Below, in pieces: positions 26,823-35,654 of a stretch of 64,000 nt of DNA. This DNA comes from Vibrio quintilis (GTDB taxonomy: Bacteria; Pseudomonadota; Gammaproteobacteria; Enterobacterales; Vibrionaceae): positions 1,488,001 through 1,552,000 of the forward strand of contig NZ_AP024897.1 of NCBI RefSeq assembly GCF_024529975.1, read 5' to 3'. The first letter of the stretch is position 1. Each line of letters opens with the position of its first letter. The notes beneath the pieces were generated by a model that worked only from the letters and a program-made list of their open reading frames with translations, did not search any database and was not told where the DNA came from. The position numbers and the translations under genes are program-made.

Positions 26823-27521
26823 ATGAGCAATAAAGCTGAAATTGCTGAAAGAATTGTTCAGGTGCTTTTTTCTCCTGAAACTGTCGTTGGTTTTTGGGAA
26901 GGGATTTTGTCTGTGCCTAAAGATTTCGCTTATCTGACTTATGGATTCCTTGATACCGATTCATATTATGAGCGGAGCACAGAAAGAGAAAGAATCATCA
27001 AAGCAGTTGAAAAAGGAATACTGGAACGGCACCACATTGCAAGAAGTTTAGAAATTATATTTGAGATGTTTAATCAGTATCTACCAGTTAAGGAACAAAA
27101 TAACATTTATGGCCATGTCGCAGGTGCGATGCTTGGAAGAGCCGGTACTAACTCAGTATTATCAAGAATTGTTATTGCTTTGACCGTTGAAAATGCGTCT
27201 GTGATTCTGAAAAATCTTGGAACACTGGCAAGTACGATGTTATTAATGGCTGGTATGTCTGAGCGCTGTATGTATGTTGCAAGAGAACTCAGAGACAATG
27301 ATCCTGATGTTTATTATTCATTACGTCCCCACTATTATGATTTACTTTATTTTCTAATTGAACCCGTTGCATCACCATTCGTTGAAGCACTGCGGGTATA
27401 CAATATTGAAGGACAGCCAGCCTTTAATGAGATTTTGAAATACATTAACGAAGAAATACAAAGAAGAGAAAATACAGGTACAAAACCAACAAATTCTGTT
27501 GGTGGTTTTTCAGTTTTCTAA
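26823..27521 (+). CDS. Hypothetical protein in the Hcp cluster, candidate effector
   Basis: A 232-residue protein of unknown family. The middle (about 95-160) is hydrophobic with small residues (AGAMLGRAGTNSVLSRIVIAL, SVILKNLGTLASTMLLMAG) and could insert in membranes. The N-terminus is amphipathic and charged. It lies upstream of two short membrane proteins and hcp on the same strand, an arrangement seen for Hcp-linked effector/immunity sets, so an effector role is a guess. An in-frame ATG at 26808 is an alternative; neither start has a clear ribosome site. Confidence 0.55.
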   Translation: MSNKAEIAERIVQVLFSPETVVGFWEGILSVPKDFAYLTYGFLDTDSYYERSTERERIIKAVEKGILERHHIARSLEIIFEMFNQYLPVKEQNNIYGHVAGAMLGRAGTNSVLSRIVIALTVENASVILKNLGTLASTMLLMAGMSERCMYVARELRDNDPDVYYSLRPHYYDLLYFLIEPVASPFVEALRVYNIEGQPAFNEILKYINEEIQRRENTGTKPTNSVGGFSVF

Positions 27522-27573
27522 CTTGATGATCGTCAATCCTTCTATAAGGTATAGTTCAGGTGAAAAAGTTTTT

Positions 27574-27798
27574 ATGAAATTAAGAAATACAGAAAAAAGC
27601 TTAGCCCAACGTTTTTTTTATCATTTTATAGATCACTTATCCGGGTTCATTTTCAGCTTTATCATCTGGGGAGGAATATTTTTTCTGTTTTATTTTGATT
27701 CATGGGAGAAAAGAATTGTATCTATATTGTTACTAACCGGGGTAATTATACTAATCACAAAGTTATTGGATAAATTTTTCTTACAAGAAGAAGAGTAG
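27574..27798 (+). CDS. Small two-helix membrane protein (copy 1)
   Basis: A 74-residue protein with two predicted membrane helices (about 20-40 and 47-64) and a charged tail KLLDKFFLQEEE. The start at 27574 follows AGGTG. It resembles the next gene in length, topology and end (LDKFF), so the two are an ancient duplication. Position between a putative effector and hcp suggests immunity, but nothing proves it. Confidence 0.65.
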   Translation: MKLRNTEKSLAQRFFYHFIDHLSGFIFSFIIWGGIFFLFYFDSWEKRIVSILLLTGVIILITKLLDKFFLQEEE

Positions 27799-27805
27799 AT
27801 ATTGC

Positions 27806-28003
27806 ATGAAAAATAATTTATCTGAAAGAAGTATTAATATAATCATGTCAATATTTAGCGGTATTTCGTTTTTAGTTTGTCTTTATTTTTTTACATTGTT
27901 TGAAACTTGGCTGGGAAAAGTTTTATCAGTACTTTCATTTCTTATTTTGTGCTGGATTTTTATGAAAGCTCTGGATAAATTCTTTCATGAAAATAAGGAC
28001 TAG
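27806..28003 (+). CDS. Small two-helix membrane protein (copy 2)
   Basis: A 65-residue protein with two membrane helices (about 10-30 and 35-52) ending KALDKFFHENKD, parallel to the gene 7 bp upstream. The region is very AT-rich. Probably co-transcribed with its neighbours up to hcp. Confidence 0.65.
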   Translation: MKNNLSERSINIIMSIFSGISFLVCLYFFTLFETWLGKVLSVLSFLILCWIFMKALDKFFHENKD

Positions 28004-28054
28004 CAAGTTTCTGAATAAAATTCATTTTCATCGTTATACAAGCAGGTAGATACT

Positions 28055-28561
28055 ATGGCTTACATGGCATATTTAACAATCATAGGTGAAACACAAGGTG
28101 CTATTTCTGAAGGGTGTAACAGTATTGATTCAATGGGCGCTAAATTTCAGGATTCACACCGGGATGAAATTTCTGTGATTGCCTATGAACATCACGGTTC
28201 TAAAGGTGCGGGGCAACATAGGAAATCGCATAGCCCCCTATACATTACAAAATTTATCGACAAATCCAGCCCGCTTTTAGCTTCGGCTTTTGCGAAACAA
28301 GAGCATCTGGATTGTACCCTGCATTTTTATCGTACTAACGAACAGGGATTCAATGAAAAATTTTACTCCATTGAACTAAAAAAAGCGCTTATCTCAAACC
28401 TGAGTTCTAATTTGCCGAACATCATTTCAAACAGCGTTGAAAAAAGTTTTACAGAAATGCACGAAGTTATTGCATTCAGCTACAAAGAAATTATTTGGAA
28501 ACATAATGTATCCGGTACGATGGGATACGATAACTGGGATCAAGGCGGCTGGGGGGCTTAA
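28055..28561 (+). CDS. hcp: Type VI secretion tube protein Hcp
   Basis: A 168-residue Hcp-family protein (beta-barrel that stacks as hexameric rings in the T6SS tube). Typical stretches: GETQGAISEGCNS near the start, RDEISVIAYEHHGS, SPLYITKFIDKSSPLL and the ending KEIIWKHNVSGTMGYDNWD. No other T6SS structural gene is in the window, so this is an orphan Hcp relying on a system encoded elsewhere. Just downstream lie a palindromic repeat and a phage-gene scar. Confidence 0.92.
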   Translation: MAYMAYLTIIGETQGAISEGCNSIDSMGAKFQDSHRDEISVIAYEHHGSKGAGQHRKSHSPLYITKFIDKSSPLLASAFAKQEHLDCTLHFYRTNEQGFNEKFYSIELKKALISNLSSNLPNIISNSVEKSFTEMHEVIAFSYKEIIWKHNVSGTMGYDNWDQGGWGA

Positions 28562-28626
28562 GAGCACTCCCAAAAGAGCCACAACACTAAGTGGCTCTGA
28601 ATTATGAACAGTCTCAAGTCTCATAG

Positions 28627-28650
28627 CTTATTCAGGTTGCTTGGGTATAG
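28627..28650. repeat. Palindromic intergenic repeat, half copy
   Basis: TTCAGGTTGCTTGGGTATAG, the right terminus only, 66 bp after hcp and at the end of a gene remnant. Confidence 0.8.
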
Positions 28651-28970
28651 ACATTGATGAAAGAGTTTGAAAATCTAGTTTTCCTGTTACTTTTAATCCC
28701 AAATACACTGATTCACAGAACTCCAAGTGAAAAGATGCCGCTTGCTGTAACTCAATTCGCCACTCAAAGATCCGGGTCATCAATTCACGCCCGGCAGTCA
28801 CCACACCTTTAAATGCTCTTATACCCCAGCAGGCCGCCCATGCATCTTCAGGTTGTTTGGGTATATAACCCGTTGCTGAACCTTTGGCCGGGTCGATTTT
28901 CACTTCGGTAAACGGTGTTTATCTGCGTCGGATTCGTCGTTGGGTAGACGAACGGTTTTTTCCATTCAGG
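28651..28970 (-). pseudogene. Remnant of a P2-type phage replication gene A
   Basis: On the minus strand one frame reads VKIDPAKGSATGYI, then a palindromic-repeat half (28839-28866), then AWAACWGIRAF. P2-family gpA endonucleases contain KGSAxGYIAKYxSKNIDG and, some 30 residues on, AWAxxWGIRQFQ. The two blocks are present but the stretch between them is replaced by the repeat, the upstream part is frameshifted (a TGA just before VKID), and the tail after AF does not match. A dead fragment. Confidence 0.5.
28839..28866. repeat. Palindromic intergenic repeat inside the gpA remnant
   Basis: GCATCTTCAGGTTGTTTGGG with TATA following. It replaces part of the phage gene. Confidence 0.85.
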
Positions 28971-29290
28971 AAAAACACTGGAATCTGCGCCTGAATTTAT
29001 CAATAAGATAATAAACATTTTGTAATTTATGAGTTTCGTACCATATATAAAAATATATACCAAATAGCACTTACCATCACGTTTTGCGATATGTTAACTT
29101 CTTGCTTGTGATATGCAACTGAGTTTGTTGGCTGCGATCTTTTGACATATGGACTGACCACATGAGCATGACCGCACATGGACTGATCGGTTGTTGTATC
29201 ACATAGATATCAGCCTGTTTTCGGGGCTGGTGAAATTAAAAATGATCCTGTGGAACTTATCCGCAGAATAAATAGTTGGTTAATTACATA
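28971..29290. other. Intergenic region upstream of the pectate lyase gene
   Basis: About 320 bases without a credible gene; the right part should carry the pectate lyase promoter. A partial CRP-like TTGTGATATGCAAC lies near 29105, too weak to call. Confidence 0.4.
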
Positions 29291-30679
29291 ATGAAAATAT
29301 TAAAAAATAAACTCGCATTACCTGCCGCGATCTGCTGCGGTATTCTGGCATCAGCCAATGGCATGGCTGCGACCTGTTCTGTTGAAGGTGGTATCTGGAG
29401 TAATGGTTATAACCTGATGGTGACAGTCAACAGTGATGAGACAAATCTGCAAGGCTGGCAGGTTGCACTGACATTTGATCAGGCACCTGTCATCATTAAT
29501 AGCTGGAATGCAAATCTTGAGACTTCTGGCAGCACGGTCACGGCATCCAATATGCCGTGGAATGGATTCCTGATGGCGGGTGAAACCACCGGTTTTGGTC
29601 TTCAGGGCACCTATGAAGGTGAATTTACCAAACCGGGCTGTGAAGTGATCAGCGCTACCAGTGATGACGACACAGACAGCGGGCAGGCGGCAACTGCAAA
29701 AGCCAAAAGCAGCAGTAAGTTATTGTCACAAAGTGGTAACCCGGTTCACAAACGTTATGAGAATCAACGGAAAGCCTGGTCTCAAAGCAAAGCCGATATC
29801 GTCATGTCTTACCAGTTTGATAATGGTGGCTGGCCAAAAAACCAGAGCTATAAAAAAGCGGGTAAAGGCGGAAGCGGAAAAGGTAAAGCGACCATCGATA
29901 ATGGCGCAACCACCACAGAAATGGTTTATCTGGCACAGGTTTACAAAGACACGAAGAAAACCAAATACCGTAGTGCTGTCCGCAAAGCCATGGATTATCT
30001 GTTTGAAGCCCAGTACAGCAACGGTGGCTGGCCACAGTTCTATCCTCTGAAAGGCGGCTATCATGATCACGTGACATTTAATGATAACGCAATGACCAGT
30101 GTTTTAACGGTGCTTTACCATGCCAGCCGGAAGGATGCGCCATTTGATACGGATATTTTCAGCGATAAAGATCGCAAAAAAATGAAAACGGTGATCGATA
30201 AAGGTGTGGATTACATTCTGAAGTCTCAATGGAAACAGAACGGTAAACTGACCGTCTGGTGTGCACAGCACGGAAAAGACGATTATCTGCCGAAGAAAGC
30301 CCGTGCTTATGAACTGGCATCACTCAGTGGGAGTGAATCTTCTGAAATTATCGGCTTTCTGATGACTCAGCCTCAGACGTCAAAAGTGAAAAAAGCTGTT
30401 AAGGCTGCTCTGAACTGGTTTAACAGTCCTGATACCTATCTTGCTGATCATACCTATGACAGGAACTCCACAGAGAAAATTGTCTACAAAAAAGGCAGCA
30501 AAATGTGGTATCGCTTTTATAACCTGCAAAACAACCGTGGTTTCTTCAGTGATCGTGACGGCAAAGTCTATTACGACATCATGGACATCTCGGCAGAGCG
30601 CCGTAACGGTTATGGCTGGGGCGGAAGCTATGGCAAAAATATCCTGAAATATGCAAAAAAAGTTGGGTATATCAAGTAA
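29291..30679 (+). CDS. Secreted pectate lyase (PL10) with N-terminal CBM2-like domain
   Basis: A 462-residue exported enzyme that cleaves polygalacturonate by beta-elimination. Signal peptide (about 1-27, ending GMAA), CBM2-like cellulose-binding domain (about 28-120: GYNLMVTVN, LQGWQVALTFD, NMPWNGFLMAGETTGFG), a low-complexity linker, then the family 10 lyase domain: FDNGGWPKN, GGWPQFYPLKGGYHDHVTFNDNAM, TVWCAQHG and RAYELASLSGSES. Start at the ATG at 29291, which gives a clean signal peptide. It stands alone and ends in a strong terminator. It suggests contact with plant or algal material. Confidence 0.9.
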   Translation: MKILKNKLALPAAICCGILASANGMAATCSVEGGIWSNGYNLMVTVNSDETNLQGWQVALTFDQAPVIINSWNANLETSGSTVTASNMPWNGFLMAGETTGFGLQGTYEGEFTKPGCEVISATSDDDTDSGQAATAKAKSSSKLLSQSGNPVHKRYENQRKAWSQSKADIVMSYQFDNGGWPKNQSYKKAGKGGSGKGKATIDNGATTTEMVYLAQVYKDTKKTKYRSAVRKAMDYLFEAQYSNGGWPQFYPLKGGYHDHVTFNDNAMTSVLTVLYHASRKDAPFDTDIFSDKDRKKMKTVIDKGVDYILKSQWKQNGKLTVWCAQHGKDDYLPKKARAYELASLSGSESSEIIGFLMTQPQTSKVKKAVKAALNWFNSPDTYLADHTYDRNSTEKIVYKKGSKMWYRFYNLQNNRGFFSDRDGKVYYDIMDISAERRNGYGWGGSYGKNILKYAKKVGYIK

Positions 30680-30721
30680 TAATTCTGATATTCGAAACAG
30701 CAAAAACTGACTGAGTCAGTC

Positions 30722-30756
30722 AAAAAAATCACCAGTCAATGCTGGTGATTTTTTTT
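30722..30756. terminator. Bidirectional terminator after the pectate lyase gene
   Basis: AATCACCAG (30727-30735) and CTGGTGATT (30742-30750) with T-run to 30756 on the plus strand and A-run before the stem, serving both pectate lyase and the minus-strand HEAT gene. Confidence 0.93.
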
Positions 30757-30805
30757 GATTGGCTTGTTGAGTCATGATTCTCTGGTTGTCTGGTCACAGA
30801 GACAC

Positions 30806-31321
30806 TCAGCTTTCAGGCATGTCCTGATAGCTGGCCAGCAATTCCATCGCACTGGCACGAACCGATAACGATTCGCTGGTATTATTGGCTATGGTTTTTA
30901 AATCACCGGAGATGGTGTCGTCAAACTGCGCTGGTTCGAGCTGATACAGGGCCTGGATGGCGCTGTAGCGCACCGAGTCATTCTCATCCTGCGCGTATTG
31001 ATGAAACAGTGACTTCAGTTTTTGTGAATTATCTGCCACCAGCCCCGCCAGACTTTCAATCGCGACCGATTTCATCCGGCCTTCGCTGCTGTCGATATAA
31101 TTATCCAGCAAATGTTCCACTTCGGCTTTCTGCATTTCATTCATCGAAGCATTGGGTACGCGGTTAATAATCTGAGCGACCTGTTCCTGTGCCTGTGGCG
31201 AATAGCTGTTTTGCACGATCGGGGCCAGAATATCCGCCGGACGGCCATTCATCATGATACTGGTTGCCAGTTCAACTCCGACAGACAATGCCTGTTCTGA
31301 CGTGTCCTGCATCAGGGTCAT
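30806..31321 (-). CDS. HEAT-repeat protein, probably 5'-truncated
   Basis: 171 residues of helical repeats (for example RMKSVAIESLAGLVADNSQKL and DSVRYSAIQALYQLE), a HEAT-like binding scaffold. It has no signal peptide or catalytic domain. Its ATG lies inside sequence that in another frame still encodes an unrelated protein fragment (next entry), and no proper ribosome site is visible. The original N-terminus was therefore probably lost when the two pieces were joined. Confidence 0.55.
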   Translation of the reverse strand: MTLMQDTSEQALSVGVELATSIMMNGRPADILAPIVQNSYSPQAQEQVAQIINRVPNASMNEMQKAEVEHLLDNYIDSSEGRMKSVAIESLAGLVADNSQKLKSLFHQYAQDENDSVRYSAIQALYQLEPAQFDDTISGDLKTIANNTSESLSVRASAMELLASYQDMPES

Positions 31322-31480
31322 CGCAAAACAGCGAAGGACGAACCCATTTTCCGGTTGGTTTCAGTCCGCCGTTCTGTCTTCCGCCGCGGGAAATTCCCGC
31401 ATCCGGCAGACAGCCGTCTTTGTCAAAGTCAAAATCAGGCGCGAACCAGCCTGCTTTTACATACCGGGGATTACTGTGAT
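31310..31480 (-). pseudogene. Fragment resembling the N-terminal part of an NPP1-like secreted protein
   Basis: The minus strand encodes AGWFAPDFDFDKDGCLPDAGIS then GGRQNGGLKPTG, like the start of bacterial necrosis-inducing NPP1-family proteins (FDFDxDGCYPxPAIS, NxGLxxTG). It is cut on its upstream side by a palindromic repeat (31482-31528) and on the other side merges into the HEAT gene. The GHRHDWE core is absent, so it is a scar. The family call rests on a short match. Confidence 0.4.
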
Positions 31481-31481
31481 C

Positions 31482-31528
31482 TATACCCAAGCAACCTGAA
31501 CCCTGCATCTTCAGGTTGTTTGGGTATA
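31482..31528. repeat. Palindromic intergenic repeat, two-armed copy
   Basis: ACCCAAGCAACCTGAA and TTCAGGTTGTTTGGGT face each other with a short centre, flanked by TAT/ATA. It marks the broken edge of the NPP1-like fragment. Confidence 0.92.
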
Positions 31529-31703
31529 GATAATATTAACGAAGGATCTGTTTATATTATGGATACTTATGATTGCTTTGATGATTTAATTTAATAAGAA
31601 TAATTTTTGCTATTATTTAAAAATTAAAATAGCGTTTCTCTTTATATGAAATGTTGTTTATAGATAAGTTAGATGTGTGCGTGAGAATATGAGCATACGC
31701 GCA

Positions 31704-32084
31704 TTAATATTTGGTTAACTCGATGCTTTGTATCATTCCGTGTCTGATATCCGATATCCGGAGCTGATTCATTCCAATCTGATAAGTGCTCTGGCCGGTT
31801 TGCAGAAACTGCTGGCGGAACAGAAAATCATTCAGCCGGGTTTGCTCAATGGCGCAATGCAGATGAATCACGGTTGGTTTTGTGTCTGTGGCCGAATGAT
31901 AAGAGAGCTTTGGCATGGTCTGACACAGCTTCTCCAGTTGCATCATCTCACCGGGTGTGAACAGAAAATCCTCAATACTGTTGGCTGTATACAGATGATT
32001 TTCAGTGTTGAGACAAAAGATAAAACAAGAAATAACAATACATAATGAAGTAATGAACGGGGTAACGGGTATTCTGCAATCCAT
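31704..32084 (-). CDS. Hypothetical protein with N-terminal membrane segment
   Basis: A 126-residue unrecognised protein. A hydrophobic stretch at about 8-26 (FITSLCIVISCFIFCL) may be a signal anchor; the rest is soluble and histidine-rich in places. An open frame of similar length exists on the opposite strand (31728-32045), so coding is not certain; I prefer this strand for the plausible N-terminal segment. Confidence 0.4.
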   Translation of the reverse strand: MDCRIPVTPFITSLCIVISCFIFCLNTENHLYTANSIEDFLFTPGEMMQLEKLCQTMPKLSYHSATDTKPTVIHLHCAIEQTRLNDFLFRQQFLQTGQSTYQIGMNQLRISDIRHGMIQSIELTKY

Positions 32085-32463
32085 AGCAACGTCGGTTAGT
32101 ATCTGTCGTTATTGTATTCCCTGACGGTTTATCGCAGTTTGTCCTGAATGTAAATATGATGAACTCGTTTGTGTGCAGCTTGTGTCATTTTTGTGGCTGA
32201 ATCTTTTTGATTTTTGAACTCACACGCATTTCATCAAAATGGAGTTGCCTCTGAAAAAAAATTCTGATTTTCAGATTTTTATGAGCAACTGCCAGCGTTG
32301 ATTGCGGTCGTTTTTATCACTTTCGTTTCTGATAGCTTTTATCACTTTCATTTCTGAAACCCGCTGTTTTTGAAAACTGCCGCCCGTCAGTGACAGGCGG
32401 CAGGGCATTCAATCCGCCGGTCTGGCCTGTTCAGACCAGGTTGAGACCGGGGATTGTGATGAC
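32085..32463. other. Intergenic region with an imperfect tandem repeat
   Basis: About 380 bases without a gene. It contains two imperfect copies of TTTTATCACTTTCRTTTCTGA (about 32313-32358) and, near its right side, the terminator of the protease gene. Confidence 0.6.
32377..32403 (-). terminator. Terminator of the S8 protease gene
   Basis: CTGCCGCC (32377-32384) pairs with GGCGGCAG (32396-32403); on the minus strand TTTT follows. It lies about 60 bp past the stop codon. Confidence 0.8.
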
Positions 32464-34422
32464 TTAACGACCCATGGTTTTCTTCAGATAGTTCAGTGCT
32501 GCCTGAGCGTCCGCTTCACCAGCACCGGTGACCGGATCCCAGCCTTCACTGCCGCGATCGGTTTTGATATCCCGTGCGGTGGCAATTAACGCCTGTTTGA
32601 TCTGAGCGGAAGAAGCATCAGAACCGCCATATTGTTTCAGCAGCGCCGCAACACCAGCCAGTGTCGGTGCCGCAGAAGAAGTACCGAAGAAATTTGGCAG
32701 GCCGTCCGGTTCATTGACCACATTCCATGCGGAAGGAATGTCTTCGCCGAAGAACGACGTGTTGCCGCCATCGGTTGAAGTGATCGCCGGTCCTTTCCGG
32801 GTGGTATAAGCGTAGTTCCCGTTCACATCAAAATAGAAAGGATGGCTGGCTGAACCTTTTGAACTTTGGTATTCGACAAATACATCTGCATCACTGTTAA
32901 CGTATGGCTGGCTGCCGTACCAGGGCATCGAAGCAACGGTGATGGCGCCTTTGGCGTATGCATGTCCGTACATCATTGAACTGTTGTACGTCACACCGAC
33001 TTTAACATTACTGCTGGTTGCCGGGAAACGCAGGTCCAGTTTGACCGGCACACTGGTATTTTGCGGAATGACATCAGCATTGCCGGACCAGTGATTGACT
33101 GCCAGATACAATGTTTTGGATGAGCCGGAATTGTTGGTATACCAGATCTGTTCAAACGGGTCGTTATACTTCTTGTTTCCCTGTGCCGATAAACTGGAGT
33201 AAACCACACTCATCTGATTGTTTGAATTTTTTTCCAGCAGATACATATCAAAGTCGATCAGCGGGAAGTTGACTTTATTACTCTGATAGCTGATGTAAGG
33301 CTGGTTCCAGTTCAGAACGGCCCGGAAATAACCGCCTGCCGGTACAGTAACCGGCAGATATGCGCTGCCGTTCGGCCATTGATGGAAGTCATACCCATAA
33401 GCTATTTTGTTGTCGGATGACGATGAATGCGCATCATAGTTTGCCGTATCCACATCCTGATAAGTGAACTCATAGCTGCGTTCGTTTTCATTTCCGGCGA
33501 TGGTGAAGAACATTACGCCGCTGTCCACACAGTCCTGAATCGCCTGGTTAATGATGCCCGGCTGATAAAACGGTTCTGCGTAATAGAAGGTATCATCGAC
33601 AATGATATCCGCCCCGGCACCACCCTGGGCACGGGGTTTACACAAGTCTTTGACCGCAGCAACAAACCCGAGCTCCGTGCCCTGATCGGAATAGAAGGAG
33701 ATATCCGCACCCGGCGCAATATCATGGATATTTTCGGCCATAGCCGCCCCTTCATCCGTATTGCTGTTGGTGTTGGCATCATCGCGTAATTCAACTGAAG
33801 CGGGCAGATCACCCGAAATCTGGTTGATGGCATTTTTTAACGTTCCGGCTTTTCTGATTGCCGGTGTGGTTTTGCTGCTGCGCACGCCGGAGGAGTGGGC
33901 GAAACTGTCAGAAATGATCCCGATACGAACCCCCTTACCGGTGAGGTTGGGCAGACTTTGTTGCAGCTGGTCCACATTCAGGGAACTGACACTGTGGTCT
34001 GTGGCTTTACCGGCCTGATGTACGGCACCAGATGCACGGGAGATATACAAAACTTCCGGGCGTTTTTTCAGTGCGTCCAGATTTGATTTGACTGTGAGGC
34101 GGACGGTTGCCAGATGATATTGCGCAGAAATTTGCAGCACTTCAATATTCAGGGCTTCCAGAATCTGTTGTAAATCATCGGGCACACTGCTGAGCTGAAT
34201 ATTGGCTGTGACAGCGATGGTACTTTTCGTCCGGCTCCGGTTTTGGTTCAGCATATTCTGAATATGAATGCCCAGCTTACTATCCTGTGGCTGACTGACT
34301 GCCGGTTTGAGCAGCACCGCTTGTGTGGTTTCGCTGGCATGAGTCACAGGTGCATGCAGACAAAAAGCACATGCTAAAAAAACAGGAGACCAGCCTGTTG
34401 GCTTTGAGATATTTTTTTTCAT
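32464..34422 (-). CDS. Secreted subtilase-like serine peptidase with Glu in place of the usual His
   Basis: 652 residues: signal peptide (about 1-29), propeptide-like segment (to about 150), catalytic domain. Nucleophile S582 in GTSSAAPT and D172 in IGIISDSF are clear. Where ordinary subtilases have HGT, this protein has DEGAAMAENIHDIAPGA with E224, the pattern of a described S53-like branch that uses a Glu/Asp/Ser set. A beta-rich insertion (about 330-480) separates the motifs. Upstream is a degenerate palindromic repeat. Probably an exported protease; the substrate is unknown. Confidence 0.85.
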   Translation of the reverse strand: MKKNISKPTGWSPVFLACAFCLHAPVTHASETTQAVLLKPAVSQPQDSKLGIHIQNMLNQNRSRTKSTIAVTANIQLSSVPDDLQQILEALNIEVLQISAQYHLATVRLTVKSNLDALKKRPEVLYISRASGAVHQAGKATDHSVSSLNVDQLQQSLPNLTGKGVRIGIISDSFAHSSGVRSSKTTPAIRKAGTLKNAINQISGDLPASVELRDDANTNSNTDEGAAMAENIHDIAPGADISFYSDQGTELGFVAAVKDLCKPRAQGGAGADIIVDDTFYYAEPFYQPGIINQAIQDCVDSGVMFFTIAGNENERSYEFTYQDVDTANYDAHSSSSDNKIAYGYDFHQWPNGSAYLPVTVPAGGYFRAVLNWNQPYISYQSNKVNFPLIDFDMYLLEKNSNNQMSVVYSSLSAQGNKKYNDPFEQIWYTNNSGSSKTLYLAVNHWSGNADVIPQNTSVPVKLDLRFPATSSNVKVGVTYNSSMMYGHAYAKGAITVASMPWYGSQPYVNSDADVFVEYQSSKGSASHPFYFDVNGNYAYTTRKGPAITSTDGGNTSFFGEDIPSAWNVVNEPDGLPNFFGTSSAAPTLAGVAALLKQYGGSDASSAQIKQALIATARDIKTDRGSEGWDPVTGAGEADAQAALNYLKKTMGR

Positions 34423-34707
34423 TTTTAACCTCTTCAGGGGGATAAACCTGAACCCTACATTTCAGGTTGCTTGGGTTTGTTTATTTAAAGGTGACTTTAT
34501 TGTTATTATTTTAAGTTCAGATAATTTGCTGTTATCTTATTTTTGTGTAATTACTCTAATTCAATAAAATTATATTTACTTCAATCATTTCATGGTAAAT
34601 AAAAATATAATATTCCGTTTTTTATTTATTAACTATTAACCTTCTCAATAAATCATCTGGAGTTGATGATAATTCATGGTGCTTCATTCTGTATGTTTAT
34701 TTTAATT
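34423..34707. other. AT-rich promoter region of the protease gene
   Basis: Very AT-rich. A degenerate repeat terminus (TTTCAGGTTGCTTGGGT, about 34461-34477) sits just upstream of the protease start. Otherwise no structure seen. Confidence 0.5.
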
Positions 34708-34973
34708 TATACCCAAACAACCTGAAGATGCAGGCTTCAGTGAGATTTGTCTGGCTTTGAGACAAGGCACTGATTTGAAGATAGAGTCATTCTACGTTGA
34801 AAATCAGTCACGCTGTATCAAAGCCAGACAAACTCACCCGCAGGGCGTGAGCTGAAAGGCACATTTCTGCGTCAAGTGAATTTGAAAGGTGGGTACATTC
34901 CTGAATTCCCTTTCCTTGAACTGCCCCTTTCGGCTGCACGCTGAATCATGCATCTTCAGGTTGCTTGGGTATA
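34708..34973. mobile_element. Full-length 266-bp MITE-like repeat element
   Basis: A non-coding element whose ends (34708-34732 and 34949-34973) are 25-bp terminal inverted repeats with one mismatch, built on ACCCAAACAACCTGAAG. The interior includes GACAAGGCACTGATTTG, AAAATCAGTCACGCTGTATC and GGCGTGAGCTGAAAGGCAC. The right 153 bp recur at 26452-26604 and about 60 bp of the left end at 58830-58890. The isolated palindromes elsewhere look like the two ends alone. No transposase gene inside. Confidence 0.85.
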
Positions 34974-35412
34974 GTTATTGTTTTTATTGTATTTTTGTTA
35001 CATTGATTTTTAATATTTTTTAAAATAAAAAATCTGAGTAATTACTTTAAAAATATCGACTGTTTATTGGTTGATATACATGTAAATACAAGTAAGAATA
35101 TAATTAGTTCGGTCTGCGATTGCAAGATATTATTTGGTGATGATATTTCTGTTAATATTATACTCTTATTTTTTGGTGGATTATTATTTTTTTATGGTTG
35201 GTGACGACGTATTCTGTTATTTTTCATCTTCAGGTTGCCTGGGTATATTCAGTATTCTGCCGACCGGGGGAAATCGTATCCGGGATATCGGCTTGTGCCC
35301 GAATCAATCGTGCTGACATATTTTTATCTGCCTCTGACGCAAATCGTCGACTCGCTGGGTAGAACCTTTGGGGTAGTATTTTCATAAAAATAGTATGGTT
35401 TAAGGTGCCAGC
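34974..35412. other. AT-rich intergenic region
   Basis: About 440 bases, extremely AT-rich, without a credible gene. A degenerate repeat terminus lies at 35229-35247 (CTTCAGGTTGCCTGGGTAT). A plausible promoter region for the truncated Crp-like copy precedes 35413. Confidence 0.6.
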
Positions 35413-35640
35413 ATGCATTGGTTTTTTAGTGAACGATCGCCTTTCAATGGTATCTCTGAAGAAGCGGCTGATTTTTTACTGATGAATGGCGACTGGCTGG
35501 TACCGGAACAGGGGCAGATGTTGTATCACGCCGGTGATTTCGTTGACGGGTACTACATCATGATTGAAGGTAAGGTTCACCTGCAGCGCAAAACAGACAA
35601 CGAAGTTAAACACCTCATGGGCCCGCCAGCGGGGCGACTG
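35413..35640 (+). pseudogene. Truncated inverted copy of the neighbouring Crp/Fnr regulator
   Basis: The first 60-70 residues (FFSERSPFNGISEEAADFLLMNGDW, then AGDFVDGYYIMIEGKVHLQRKT) align with the N-terminus of the regulator encoded opposite (FFSESSPFHGISERAENFLLING, AGQFMDGYYVISEGAIHLQRKT). Similarity stops near 35620. The frame then runs into the 3' end of the intact gene on the other strand, so the rest of the cAMP-binding-like domain and the HTH are missing. Confidence 0.75.
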
Positions 35641-35654
35641 GCTGGCAAAGGTGG

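Noticed and set aside
31728..32045. Plus-strand 105-codon frame
   Set aside because: It overlaps the opposite-strand frame at 31704-32084, which has a more plausible N-terminal membrane segment; both remain weak.
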